Shown: positions 1-8,855, numbered from the stretch's first letter. The stretch is DNA of 64,000 nucleotides from Ignavibacteriales bacterium (GCA_012517155.1 JAAYVN010000118.1:62001-126000); one strand, 5' to 3'. Notes: generated by a model from the letters alone, not told the origin. Made by a program: numbers and translations.

Positions 1-294
1 CTTAATGATTAGATCAAAATCAATTTCTTTAATATCATTTATAAATTCAATTTTTACTATTCTGTTAATTGAAGGGATATGTTCAGAAACTCCCTTCGCC
101 AGATACTCGAAACTTTTTATATTATTCTCTTCAATATTAATATTACTGTAATCCTTAAATGGTCTTGAATCCCGGATCCTGTTTCCAATCTCGCTCTGAG
201 TAACTGTTTCCCTATATTTTAACAGATAAACTGACTGTGGATACAATGATATTGTAACATAAATCGAAAGGAGAATAATCAGCCTAAAATTCAT
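1..294 (-). CDS. Secreted protein of unknown function, N-terminal part only
   Basis: An open frame of 98 codons begins with ATG at 294 and runs off the left edge without a stop. The product starts MNFRLIILLSIYVTISLYPQ, which looks like a signal peptide with cleavage near residue 19-20. The following stretch (YLLKYRETVTQSEIGNRIRD, then a segment ending in INRIVKIEFIN) is weakly reminiscent of the pro-region of secreted subtilisin-like proteases, but no catalytic part lies inside the window, so this is only a guess. The start codon lies inside the last codons of purF (11-nt overlap), which suggests co-transcription and translational coupling with purF. Confidence 0.6.
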   Translation of the reverse strand, partial: MNFRLIILLSIYVTISLYPQSVYLLKYRETVTQSEIGNRIRDSRPFKDYSNINIEENNIKSFEYLAKGVSEHIPSINRIVKIEFINDIKEIDFDLIIK

Positions 295-1732
295 AGATAT
301 CCTTTGTAAAATTAGTGTCTATTGTTGTTGGGTAAACACCGGAAAAACATGTAGTGCAATAGTTATCTGCGATATCATCTTCAAGAATAGTGATCAGTTC
401 CGGTATTGTAAGATACTCTAATGAGTCAACTCCCACATATTTCCTGATCGCTTCAATATCTCCATTTAATCTGTGCGCAATTAATTCTTCCCTGGATGGA
501 AAATCCATACCATAATAACATGGATAAAGTATCGGAGGTGAGGAAATTCTGAGATGAATTGATTTTGGTTTAGCTTCTCTTATAAGATTGATCAATTGAA
601 AAGAAGTTGTACCTCTGACTATCGAATCGTCCACTACCACCACAGTTCTGTTTTCTAATACACCTTTTACCGTATTGAATTTTATTCTTACACCAATTTC
701 CCTCGACTGCTGGCCGGGTGAAATAAATGTCCTTCCAATATAATGACTTCGTATTAATCCTAATTCATACTTCGCTTCAATCCCCATCTTTACTAGCTCA
801 TTTTTATAACCGAGTGCTGTTGTGTTTGAACTGTCGGGCACGCTTATCACTGTTACCTTCCCCCCGTCCGGTTCAATTACCGGATGCTTCCTCGCCAGTA
901 CTTTACCTAACCTTCTCCTCATCTTGTCCACATTATGACCAAATATTTTACTGTCAGGTCGCGTAAAATAAATATACTCAAAAATACATTGTCGTAGTTT
1001 TGGTTTGGGTTTACTATACTCTATCGAGATTATTTCATCTGATGACTTAGCACCATCTGGAATAATTACTAATTCTCCCGGATTTACATCCCTTATATAC
1101 TCTGCATAGTTTATGTCAAGTGCACATGATTCAGATGTTATAATATAAGATCCGTTTTTCTTTCCTATACATAATGGTCGGAATCCAAATGGATCTCTGG
1201 CTCCGGCTAACATTGTGTCAGTTAATATAACCACCGAAAAAGCACCATCAATTTGAGACAACGCATCTATTATCTGTTTTTGTTGTTCATCAAATTCGCT
1301 CTTTGCTATTAGATGTAAAATGACCTCAGTATCACTTGTTGTTTGAAAAATAGCCCCTTCCTTACTCATTCTTTCTCTCAATACCGAGGCATTTGATAAA
1401 TTCCCATTGTGCGCCACCGCTAAATGACCCATATGATAATTCACTAAGAAAGGCTGTATATTCTTTCTGCTCCCCTCACCGCTCGTCGAGTATCTGTTGT
1501 GTCCAATACACGCATTCCCGTTCAACACCTTGCCCCATTCATCAAAGTCGCTGAAAACTTCCGAGACAAGCCCCTCCCCTTTAATAATGCTGAAAATCAT
1601 TTTACCATTAGCATCTTCTTTTCTTGAAACTATACCCGTGGCTTCCTGTCCTCTATGCTGCAATGCATGTAGAGCATAATAAGTTATCAGAGGAGCCTCA
1701 AATGAATTGGTTACGCCAACAATTCCACACAT
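284..1732 (-). CDS. purF: Amidophosphoribosyltransferase
   Basis: Catalyses the first committed step of purine synthesis: glutamine plus PRPP to 5-phosphoribosylamine, in the cytosol. The protein (482 aa) begins MCGIVGV, so Cys2 becomes the N-terminal nucleophile after methionine removal, without a propeptide. The glutaminase half holds GHNRYSTSG and AVAHNGN; the phosphoribosyltransferase half holds the PRPP loop VVVVDDSIVRGTT at about residues 363-375. Four cysteines (near 251, 405, 456 and 459; the last pair in CTTC) match the [4Fe-4S] cluster of the Bacillus-type enzyme. Length is normal for the family. It follows two tRNA genes and a terminator and overlaps the next gene by 11 nt. No other pur gene is nearby. 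Identification is secure. Confidence 0.97.
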   Translation of the reverse strand: MCGIVGVTNSFEAPLITYYALHALQHRGQEATGIVSRKEDANGKMIFSIIKGEGLVSEVFSDFDEWGKVLNGNACIGHNRYSTSGEGSRKNIQPFLVNYHMGHLAVAHNGNLSNASVLRERMSKEGAIFQTTSDTEVILHLIAKSEFDEQQKQIIDALSQIDGAFSVVILTDTMLAGARDPFGFRPLCIGKKNGSYIITSESCALDINYAEYIRDVNPGELVIIPDGAKSSDEIISIEYSKPKPKLRQCIFEYIYFTRPDSKIFGHNVDKMRRRLGKVLARKHPVIEPDGGKVTVISVPDSSNTTALGYKNELVKMGIEAKYELGLIRSHYIGRTFISPGQQSREIGVRIKFNTVKGVLENRTVVVVDDSIVRGTTSFQLINLIREAKPKSIHLRISSPPILYPCYYGMDFPSREELIAHRLNGDIEAIRKYVGVDSLEYLTIPELITILEDDIADNYCTTCFSGVYPTTIDTNFTKDIYEF

Positions 1733-1779
1733 ATCTTGATAAAAAATTTTTAGAAAAACATTTATTTAAATAATAAATG

Positions 1780-1787
1780 TAAAGATA
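1780..1787 (-). promoter_or_regulatory. Possible purF promoter -7 box
   Basis: On the minus strand this reads TATCTTTA, one base from the Bacteroidota -7 consensus TAnnTTTG, 47 nt upstream of the purF start codon and downstream of the tRNA terminator. No clear -33 TTTG box was seen. Inference only. Confidence 0.25.
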
Positions 1788-1830
1788 ATAATGGTAAAGT
1801 AAAAGAGGTAAATATGAATCTGAAAGGGGA

Positions 1831-1857
1831 AAAAAAATCCCGAATTTAATCGGGATT
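1831..1857 (-). terminator. Rho-independent terminator after the tRNA genes
   Basis: On the minus strand, immediately after tRNA-Cys, a perfect 7-bp stem AATCCCG / CGGGATT with an 8-nt loop is followed by a run of at least six T. This would end transcription of the tRNA-Gly/tRNA-Cys unit before purF. Confidence 0.75.
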
Positions 1858-1862
1858 AATCG

Positions 1863-1936
1863 AGGCGCCGGTCGGATTCGAACCGACGAATAAAGGTTTT
1901 GCAGACCTTCCCCTTAGACCGCTTGGGTACAGCGCC
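1863..1936 (-). tRNA. tRNA-Cys (GCA)
   Basis: A full cloverleaf can be folded on the minus strand: acceptor stem GGCGCTG / CGGCGCC (with one T-G pair), anticodon loop CTGCAAA giving anticodon GCA, and T-loop GGTTCGAATCC. The discriminator base is U, as expected for tRNA-Cys. CCA is not encoded. It lies 42 nt downstream of tRNA-Gly, probably in one transcript. Confidence 0.95.
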
Positions 1937-1978
1937 ATATAAAAAAACAAATCCACTCAATTTGAATGGATCTGCTAG

Positions 1979-2051
<73 letters not shown>

Positions 2052-2088
2052 ATAAAACATTGCTTATAATGAAGTATTTACCTTCATA

Positions 2089-2277
2089 CTATTGCAAAAA
2101 TATTAAAATTAAGAGTTGAAATATAATAGTTTGCTTCAAATTGTGCAAATAAAAAAATGCGGGATAAAATTCATTTTTCCCTTGTATCGTCCAAAGTATA
2201 ATCACTACAAGTAAAAGAAATAAAACGATTAAATCGTATTTATTAAATTTTGCTGTCTGCTCTACTTCAGTTTTCAT
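2089..2277 (-). CDS. Possible small two-helix membrane protein
   Basis: An ATG-started frame of 62 codons encodes a short polar N-terminus, a strongly hydrophobic stretch at about residues 16-35 (VLFLLLVVIILW), a short hydrophilic turn and a second hydrophobic stretch at about 44-62 that runs to the stop. It resembles no family I recognise. There is no clear ribosome binding site. It lies upstream of the tRNA-Gly gene, on the same strand, and downstream of a strong terminator, so it would need its own promoter. AT-rich DNA readily yields hydrophobic chance frames, so it may not be a gene. Confidence 0.3.
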   Translation of the reverse strand: MKTEVEQTAKFNKYDLIVLFLLLVVIILWTIQGKNEFYPAFFYLHNLKQTIIFQLLILIFLQ

Positions 2278-2348
2278 AAGATTTAATTGGTTTTTTATTT
2301 AGAGACCTTATTTATTCGATTATGAAATTTAAATAAATAAAAGGTACC

Positions 2349-2375
2349 AAAAAATGGGCGAATCGCCCATTTTTT
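2349..2375. terminator. Bidirectional hairpin terminator
   Basis: A perfect 12-bp inverted repeat, AAAAAATGGGCG / CGCCCATTTTTT, with a 3-nt loop AAT. The A and T tracts make it a Rho-independent terminator in either direction. It would stop transcripts arriving from the lipoprotein/transporter genes to its right on the minus strand. Confidence 0.8.
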
Positions 2376-2413
2376 CACTTTTCTACTCATTTCCTCCCCT
2401 TCTTCCTTCGATA

Positions 2414-2468
2414 TGAATACGTAGTGAATACGTACTGAATACGTACTAAAGCCGTGGTGAATACGTAC
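2414..2468. repeat. 11-bp tandem repeat
   Basis: Five exact 11-bp periods: TGAATACGTAG, TGAATACGTAC twice, one diverged unit TAAAGCCGTGG, then TGAATACGTAC. Each unit contains the self-complementary core TACGTA or GTAC. The array is non-coding and lies between two genes of the same strand. Function unknown. Confidence 0.85.
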
Positions 2469-2733
2469 TTACATCGATCTAAACTCACTTAACCTATGCT
2501 TTCTGTACAAATTATTCTTTTTAGAAATATGCTCTCTCTGAACCAAGATTTGAACTCTGAAACCGTCCTTAGCTGAAAAAATCCTTATGATCCGGACTCC
2601 TCGTTAACTAATTCACATTATAAATAGGAAGTTTCTCAGAAAGATTAAATAGCTTATCCGATCAATGAAGAACTAGTTTTTAGTAGTTTGAAGTTAATTC
2701 AATAAAATATAATATATCATTTTCTTTTTTTAC

Positions 2734-3777
2734 TTATTGCACAAATAAAAATGAAGCAGTCACAGGAAAATGATCACTGAATCCACCTAAGTAATTAGAA
2801 CCACCATAAGTAGGAAATGGAGTCCCTTTATATTTTCCACTATAAGTCTTCAACCATCCGGGATTAAATATTTCAAAACTTTCTTCAATATACTTAAACT
2901 TTCCTCTTATCATATTTGTCGATACAATAATCTGATCTAACATATTCCATTGATCTTGGTATTTATAGGTTCCCTTTCCCTGTTGATCTAGTTTAGTGGC
3001 AAGGTTAAATAATTGAGGATCATCATAAATATCCGTCTCTTCTTCCTCTCCAAAAAATGAAAGTGCATTTAAGTATTCTGTAATTGAGATATTGTCAGGT
3101 TCATCGTTAAAATCTCCCATAATTATTACGTTTGCTTCTTTGTTTTCCGAAAAAAGTTTATTGACATTCTTTCGCAATACCTTTGCGGCTTCAATACGGT
3201 ACAACTCCGTTTTATTATCTCCCCCTCTTCTTGAAGGCCAATGATTTACAAAAACATTTATAACCTCACTTGAAACAGAACGCTGAAGTTTCACATGTAA
3301 AATCATTCGTGTAGGGTACAAATCAGCAACAGGTGGTACTGTATCCCCTGACACAGATATCAATATCAACTTTTCAGGTTTATAAATCAATCCAACATCA
3401 ATGCCCCTGCCATCAGGCGATTCCTTATATGCTAATCGATACCTGTCCTTTCCGAAATATTCATCAACCCAACGCTGTGCTACAGCTTCATTTTCACTTT
3501 CACAAAATCCAAGAATATCGGGATCCTTTCCATTATTCATTTCACTAACCACCCTGGTAAGATTTGCCATTTTCTTTACAAGTCGCTCCTCTGACCATTC
3601 CTTTTTTCCTCCGGCAATATATTCTTCATCAATTTTTTCCGGATCATCGAAATTATCGAATAAATTTTCCAGATTATAAAAAGCCACGAATAAAGTATCT
3701 CCGCCTTTGAACGTTGTACAAGCTGGGATATTGATTACACATATTATAAAGAATAGCAACAACACTTTTACTTTCAT
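2734..3777 (-). CDS. Endonuclease/exonuclease/phosphatase-family lipoprotein
   Basis: A predicted exported member of the EEP (DNase I-like) hydrolase superfamily, which cleaves phosphodiester bonds in nucleic acids or phospholipids or removes phosphates; the substrate cannot be told. The start chosen at 3777 (MKVKVLLLFF) has AAAGGA eight bases upstream; the frame is open 12 codons further but without a better site. Residues 1-20 form a signal with lipobox IPAC and Cys20. Catalytic motifs are in order: NLENLFD, GFCESEN, DVGLIYKP, NHWPSRRGG, MGDFNDEPD near 220 and SDHFPV near 334. Length is 347 aa. It begins one base after the stop of the sodium symporter gene, whose last codons contain its ribosome binding site, so the two are translationally coupled. 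Confidence 0.85.
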   Translation of the reverse strand: MKVKVLLLFFIICVINIPACTTFKGGDTLFVAFYNLENLFDNFDDPEKIDEEYIAGGKKEWSEERLVKKMANLTRVVSEMNNGKDPDILGFCESENEAVAQRWVDEYFGKDRYRLAYKESPDGRGIDVGLIYKPEKLILISVSGDTVPPVADLYPTRMILHVKLQRSVSSEVINVFVNHWPSRRGGDNKTELYRIEAAKVLRKNVNKLFSENKEANVIIMGDFNDEPDNISITEYLNALSFFGEEEETDIYDDPQLFNLATKLDQQGKGTYKYQDQWNMLDQIIVSTNMIRGKFKYIEESFEIFNPGWLKTYSGKYKGTPFPTYGGSNYLGGFSDHFPVTASFLFVQ

Positions 3778-3778
3778 T

Positions 3779-5335
3779 TTAATTTCCTTTATTATAATTT
3801 TTTTTCCATGCATAATGTATGGTCAGAAATAGCGAGCCACAAAGAACCAGCATAAGTGCTCTTGCACCCCAGATATAAGGAACGTTTTCCGGTAAAACAT
3901 TTTTCATTAAAAGCGTGGGAAGTGCATTATCCACGAACCACCATATCATAATTATCAATAGAATAACTGGTGTTATAAATTTCATTATATAATAAAATAT
4001 CCTTGGTATTTTGATGTCTCCCCCTTCATTCATTTCCTCCCAGGCTAGATTGCTGTCGAAAATCCACATGAAGAGAATTGTCTCTAATAAAGCAAAAACA
4101 ACTAAACCAAATGTTCCTGCCCAGTAATCAAGTTCATCAAGAAAACCATACTTTAAATAAAATATTACGAATTGTACTGAGATAAAAACTACCGAAGCTA
4201 GAATTGCTACAGCTTTTTTTCTGTCGAATTTAAGCTCATCTTCAAGAAAAGCGATTACAGGCTGTCCCATGGCAACAGAACTTGTTATTCCCGCAAAAAA
4301 TAGTAGTAAGAACCATATAAAACCAAAAAAATGACCAAATGGGATTTGCTCAAAAATAAGTGGCATGGAAACAAAACCTAAGTCAAATGCTCCTCCCATG
4401 GCAATTTGAGTGGTCATTGTAATCCCGAAAAATGCAACTGCTGCTGGAATTGCAATTGACCCACCCAATACAACTTCCGCAAATTCATTTGTTGATGCCG
4501 TTGTTAAACCTGAAAGAGCAATATCATCTTTTGGTTTCAGATAGCTGGCATAGGCCTGGATTGTCCCCATCCCAACAGAGAGAGTAAAGAAAATCTGACC
4601 GGCAGCAGCCAGCCACACAGAGGGTTTTGCAAGCTCTGCGAAATTTGGATTCCACAAATATGCGAAGCCCGATGCAATGTTTCGGTCAGGAAAATTAGGA
4701 TCTGGTGTTCCTAATGTAATTACCCTTATTGCTAGAATAATAGCAAAGAAGAAAAGCAAAGGCATCGCTATTTTCGCTAATTTCTCTATCCCTTTGCTTA
4801 TTCCTCGATATAGAACCCAAAAATTAATAACAAAAGTAACTAAGAAAAAAATGTATGATATTCCAATACCCGAGAATAAATCAGTTACTTCCCTCCCTTG
4901 ATAACTATATAGATAGCTTTTCATACTCTCAAATGAAGTCTGATCAAAATAATGCTGAGTTAGTGAAAGAAAACTGAAACCCAGCGTCCATGATTCAATC
5001 AAAGTATAATAGATCATTATAACAATTGATATTAGTAGACCAATACTGCCAAAATATTTCGCCGCTTTATGTTTGCATATTACGTCAAACATTCCGGGTG
5101 CACTTCCATGTCCATATTTGCCTCCATGTCTTCCTATTCCCCACTCCATCCACATCAATGGAATACCAAGTAGTAAAAAGAAAAGAAAATATGGAATCAT
5201 AAATGCCCCTCCACCATTCTGAGCAGCTTGCACTGGAAATCGTAAAAAATTTCCTAATCCTACTGCATTACCCGCAACAGCCAGTATTAAACCTAGTTTA
5301 CTCCCCCATTGCTCTCTTTGTCTATCTGTACTCAT
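3779..5335 (-). CDS. Sodium-dependent transporter, NSS/SNF family
   Basis: Sodium-driven symporter of the neurotransmitter:sodium symporter family (LeuT-like fold), probably importing amino acids across the inner membrane; substrate unknown. The 518-residue protein shows the signature first helix with AGNAVGLGNFLRFP, where the Na+ and substrate sites lie, followed by the conserved NGGGAFMIPYF and the GIPLMWMEWGIGRHGG segment. About 12 membrane helices are expected. It is preceded by a DAACS carrier gene 18 nt upstream and followed directly by the EEP lipoprotein, all on the minus strand, suggesting one transcript. Length is at the upper end for bacterial members because of an extended C-terminal part. 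Confidence 0.92.
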   Translation of the reverse strand: MSTDRQREQWGSKLGLILAVAGNAVGLGNFLRFPVQAAQNGGGAFMIPYFLFFLLLGIPLMWMEWGIGRHGGKYGHGSAPGMFDVICKHKAAKYFGSIGLLISIVIMIYYTLIESWTLGFSFLSLTQHYFDQTSFESMKSYLYSYQGREVTDLFSGIGISYIFFLVTFVINFWVLYRGISKGIEKLAKIAMPLLFFFAIILAIRVITLGTPDPNFPDRNIASGFAYLWNPNFAELAKPSVWLAAAGQIFFTLSVGMGTIQAYASYLKPKDDIALSGLTTASTNEFAEVVLGGSIAIPAAVAFFGITMTTQIAMGGAFDLGFVSMPLIFEQIPFGHFFGFIWFLLLFFAGITSSVAMGQPVIAFLEDELKFDRKKAVAILASVVFISVQFVIFYLKYGFLDELDYWAGTFGLVVFALLETILFMWIFDSNLAWEEMNEGGDIKIPRIFYYIMKFITPVILLIIMIWWFVDNALPTLLMKNVLPENVPYIWGARALMLVLCGSLFLTIHYAWKKNYNKGN

Positions 5336-5353
5336 CTGCTCTCCATGTATAAA

Positions 5354-6871
5354 TTACAAAATCAATTCTTCTTTTTCAGCAGTAGCAATAACTGTTGTTG
5401 CTAATGCATCCCCCGTAACATTTGTTATTGTCCTGCACATATCCAGTATCCTGTCTACTCCTAAAATTAGTGCAATTCCCTCCTGTGGTATCCCAACTGA
5501 CTTCAGGATTATTATCAACATGATGATGCCAACCCCGGGTACTGGAGCAGTCCCAATAGAGGCAAGTACAGCTGTAAAAACTATTGTTACTTGTTGCATT
5601 ATATTCAAATCCATACCAAACACTTGAGCAATAAACACTGCTGCAACTCCTTGATATAGCGCCGTTCCATCCATATTGATCGTTGCTCCAAGAGGAAGCA
5701 CAAAACTTGTTATAGATTTTGAAACACCAAGGTTATCTTGGCAGCATTCCATTGTTACAGGAAGCGTTGCAGCACTCGAACTCGTGCTGAAACCTATCGT
5801 CATAGCCCTTCTTAGTCCCTTATAAAAAGTTCTGATTCTTATCTTAGTAAAGATTTTTAGCAGAATAGCATACGTTACAAATGTATGGATAAATAGTCCC
5901 AAAAGAACCGCTAAAGAATACCAAAGCAAAGTAGCTAATATTTCAAAACCAAATTCGCTTACAGTTGAAGCTATAAGTGCAAAAACACCGTATGGTGCAA
6001 TCTTCATAATAACCTCCACCATGCGGATCATTGTTTCACTCAAGCCGTCAAAAAAACTTATCACAGGTTCCGCTTTATCTCTTCTTATCATCGTCAGTAC
6101 TAACCCAACCATTACAGCAAAAAAAACTATTTGAAGCATATTGCTCCCTGCCATTGCCTCTATTGGATTCTTAGGTATTATGTTAACTATCTCTCTAGTA
6201 ATCTCGAAATCAAATTGTGTTTCAATTTTTTGCTTATAATCTTCTTGGTATACAGACATAAGGTTATCCCGTGTCTGAGTTGGCATCTGCTCACCTGGTT
6301 GTATTAAATTTGCTATCACAAGCCCTGTAGTAATTGCGAAAATTGTCGTTCCCATGTAAAAGCCAATCGTTCTTCCTCCTATTCTGGCAAATTTCTTAAC
6401 ATCCCCCAAACTTGCGGCTCCCACTATTAGTGAGGCTAATACAAGCGGTATGGCAATCATATTTAGAAGACGAATAAAAATATCGCCAATCCATTTAATC
6501 CAGGTTGCTATTGTAGTTTCCCGTGTAAGATTTGTAACATTATTTATAGAAATCTCTTTCGTGTTTTTTTTACTGTCGCAGTTATAGAAATCGGTAATAA
6601 CTACAGAAAATAGCTTCTCTTCTTTCTGATAATTCCTGCTTAAGTTGATAATCTGAGTCTGAGAATCCGATGTAAATGTTACCGAATCACTTCCTGAAAT
6701 TATTCTGAATTTATCCCAGTTCTTCACTGTTATGGAGTTATATCCGGAATCATTCTTATAATTAATTTTTAATTTATTCTGAGATACATTGAAAATAGCT
6801 CCGAATATTGCACCCAAAATAAGTGCAAGAACTATCTGAGTCTGGAGGGAAGGATATTTGAACTTCATCTG
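5354..6871 (-). CDS. Dicarboxylate/amino acid:cation symporter (DAACS), with insertion
   Basis: Glutamate/aspartate or dicarboxylate uptake carrier of the GltPh fold, driven by Na+ or H+. Diagnostic motifs are present: the HP1 serine-rich loop (GFSTSSSAATLPVTME) and the TM7 motif GATINMDGTALYQG, plus GTAPVPGVGI and the TM8 DRILDMCRTITNVTGDA with the substrate-binding Asp, Arg and Asn. The ATG at 6871 is taken as start; the frame is open up to a TTG at 6940 but neither has a good ribosome site. Between helix 1 and helix 2 (about residues 34-105) there is a hydrophilic segment roughly 65 residues longer than in GltPh, which should lie outside the membrane. The gene is divergent from the APC permease with only a short gap. 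Confidence 0.9.
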   Translation of the reverse strand, partial: QMKFKYPSLQTQIVLALILGAIFGAIFNVSQNKLKINYKNDSGYNSITVKNWDKFRIISGSDSVTFTSDSQTQIINLSRNYQKEEKLFSVVITDFYNCDSKKNTKEISINNVTNLTRETTIATWIKWIGDIFIRLLNMIAIPLVLASLIVGAASLGDVKKFARIGGRTIGFYMGTTIFAITTGLVIANLIQPGEQMPTQTRDNLMSVYQEDYKQKIETQFDFEITREIVNIIPKNPIEAMAGSNMLQIVFFAVMVGLVLTMIRRDKAEPVISFFDGLSETMIRMVEVIMKIAPYGVFALIASTVSEFGFEILATLLWYSLAVLLGLFIHTFVTYAILLKIFTKIRIRTFYKGLRRAMTIGFSTSSSAATLPVTMECCQDNLGVSKSITSFVLPLGATINMDGTALYQGVAAVFIAQVFGMDLNIMQQVTIVFTAVLASIGTAPVPGVGIIMLIIILKSVGIPQEGIALILGVDRILDMCRTITNVTGDALATTVIATAEKEELIL

Positions 6872-6958
6872 TTTCTTATTATGTGAGGACTTTATGTTAA
6901 TATTAATTGGTTTTATTTGCTCATTTTTATACTTTTGCAAAACTAATTTAATGAATTA

Positions 6959-8392
6959 ATGCAAAATAATAAAGAAAATATCAATACTGAACAAAAGAAT
7001 TCGAAAGAACTTGTCAGGGGACTTAGTCTCACAGCAGGTATTATGATTGTAGCAGGTTCTATGATTGGTTCCGGAATATTCAGAAAACCTGCAACAATGG
7101 CGGGTCAGCTCCTCTCCCCCGAACTTCTCATTATTGTTTGGATTGTTGCTGGATTGTTTACTTTTCTTGGAGCACTTGCTAATGCTGAAGTTGCAAGTAT
7201 GTATGATAAAACAGGAGGACAATATCTCTATTTTCGGGATATGTATGGTGATTTTACAGCTTATGCATTTGGTTGGGCAACCATTGCAGTCGTACTCTCC
7301 GGTAGTCAGGCCGCTATTGCCTATGTGTTCGCTGAATATGTAGGTTACTTCTTTGCTTTTCCCGAAACCCCTCAATCATTGGCTTCAATCACACTATATC
7401 TCCCTCTCGTGGGGTACATTCATCCCTTCTTTGATTTATCAACAAAACTAGTGGCCATTTCTTGTATTCTATTTATTACTTTCATAAACTATATAGGGGT
7501 TATTTTCGGTGGTGGTGTTCAAACAGTCATAACATTCATAAAAATAGCTACAATAATTGTACTTGCCTTTCTTCTGATTCTTCTGGGTAATGGAAGCATC
7601 TCAAACATATACAATAATTTTGAACTCAGCCCTGATTTTACAGGCAATTATATTGCACTATTTGGTCTTGCCCTTGCTGGAGCTTTTTGGGCTTATGACG
7701 GATGGAATAACGTGACTTATGTTTCCGGCGAAATGAAAAACCCTAAACGAAACGTTCCACTATCTCTTCTTTGGGGCACATTGATTGTAGTAGGTTTGTA
7801 CGTCTTTATCAATATTGCTTATCTCTACCTAATTCCTGTTGACGCTATGAAAAACTCTCCACTTGTTGCTGCAACGGCAATGGAGTTAATATTCGGAAAA
7901 TCTGGTGGAGCGATCGTTTCGTTGGCGGTAATTATTTCTACATTCGGAGCATTAAATGGAAGTATTCTGGGGGCTGCGAGAGTACAATATGCTATGGCTA
8001 AAACCGGCTTGTTCTTTCCTTTCCTTGGAAAAGTACACGGAAAGTATCGTACACCCCACACATCAATCGTAATGACAGGTGTTTGGTCTGCCATTTTAGT
8101 AATGTCTGGGACCTTCGACACTATATCGGATTATGTGGTTTTTGCTGCTTGGCTTTTTTATATGCTTGGTGCGCTTGGTGTTATAATATTACGTAAAAAA
8201 TATCCGCATAGAGAAAGACATTATAAAGTTTGGGGTTACCCCTTTACTCCTATTATTTTTGTTATTTTCAGCCTGCTATTTTTACTTAATACTATTATCT
8301 CGGATACACAAAACGCTAAAATGGGATTATTCCTTATATTGATTGGACTCCCTATTTATTTCTACAGAAAGTACGTAGATAGAAGAATTTAG
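6959..8392 (+). CDS. APC-family amino acid permease
   Basis: Amino acid/polyamine/organocation superfamily carrier with about 12 membrane helices, 477 aa. The first helix has the hallmark GSMIGSGIF backbone-binding motif, followed by FRKPATMAG; later segments include GAFWAYDGWNN and MKNPKRNVPLSL, typical of the LAT/APA subfamily of amino acid exchangers and uniporters. The substrate cannot be told. The ATG at 6959 has no Shine-Dalgarno sequence. It is transcribed divergently from the DAACS gene, making three amino-acid carriers of three families in a row. No terminator was seen before nuoA. Confidence 0.9.
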   Translation: MQNNKENINTEQKNSKELVRGLSLTAGIMIVAGSMIGSGIFRKPATMAGQLLSPELLIIVWIVAGLFTFLGALANAEVASMYDKTGGQYLYFRDMYGDFTAYAFGWATIAVVLSGSQAAIAYVFAEYVGYFFAFPETPQSLASITLYLPLVGYIHPFFDLSTKLVAISCILFITFINYIGVIFGGGVQTVITFIKIATIIVLAFLLILLGNGSISNIYNNFELSPDFTGNYIALFGLALAGAFWAYDGWNNVTYVSGEMKNPKRNVPLSLLWGTLIVVGLYVFINIAYLYLIPVDAMKNSPLVAATAMELIFGKSGGAIVSLAVIISTFGALNGSILGAARVQYAMAKTGLFFPFLGKVHGKYRTPHTSIVMTGVWSAILVMSGTFDTISDYVVFAAWLFYMLGALGVIILRKKYPHRERHYKVWGYPFTPIIFVIFSLLFLLNTIISDTQNAKMGLFLILIGLPIYFYRKYVDRRI

Positions 8393-8486
8393 TAAAGATT
8401 TTTAATTTGCCTTATTTGATGAAATTTCTTAAATTGATATGTTATTTTATTTTGTAATTAAGCATTTGAATTAAATAATAAATAGT

Positions 8487-8855
8487 ATGATTGAACAATA
8501 TATTCCACTTTTTCTGGTTCTTGCTACAGCTGTTTTAATTGCTGTCGGTATCGTTGCCTCCTCAACATTAATCGGTCCGCAAAGACCAAATGATGAGAAA
8601 AAATCGACTTATGAAAGCGGTGTTAAACCTTTTGGTAGTGCAAAGGAAAGAATATCCATTAAGTACTACGTTGTCGCCATGCTGTTCATAATATTTGATC
8701 TTGAAGTGATTTTCGTATATCCCTGGGCAGTTCAGTTCAAATCATTGTACTCAGTTTTTGGAATCCCTGTTTTTACTACAATGTTGGTATTTTTAGTAAT
8801 TTTTGAAATAGGTTATCTGTACGCTTATAAAAAAGGAGGATTTAATTGGGAATAG
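8487..8855 (+). CDS. nuoA: NADH-quinone oxidoreductase subunit A
   Basis: Small membrane subunit of complex I. The 122-residue protein has three hydrophobic segments (about 7-28, 66-88, 92-112) and the conserved loop between the first two with [35 protein letters not shown], which is the family signature around the quinone channel. First gene of a six-gene nuo run; its last codons carry the strong AAAGGAGG ribosome site of nuoB, with which it overlaps by 10 nt. Confidence 0.96.
   Translation: MIEQYIPLFLVLATAVLIAVGIVASSTLIGPQRPNDEKKSTYESGVKPFGSAKERISIKYYVVAMLFIIFDLEVIFVYPWAVQFKSLYSVFGIPVFTTMLVFLVIFEIGYLYAYKKGGFNWE

Larger units (their letters stand above)
2278..2733. other. Intergenic region without a recognisable gene
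   Basis: This 456-bp gap between the lipoprotein gene and the small ORF holds a perfect hairpin terminator (2349-2375), an 11-bp tandem repeat (2414-2468) and, just before the repeat, a CTTCTTCCTTCGAT string similar to one block of the intergenic repeats at 31.4 and 57.6 kb. The remaining part (2470-2733) shows nothing I can name. Confidence 0.6.

Noticed and set aside
2414-2468. CRISPR array
   Set aside because: Units are only 11 bp, directly abutting without spacers, and no cas gene is present.
6956-7375. A 139-codon minus-strand frame with many cysteines inside the APC permease gene
   Set aside because: The Cys richness comes from reverse reading of Ala/Gly codons; the plus-strand permease explains the region.
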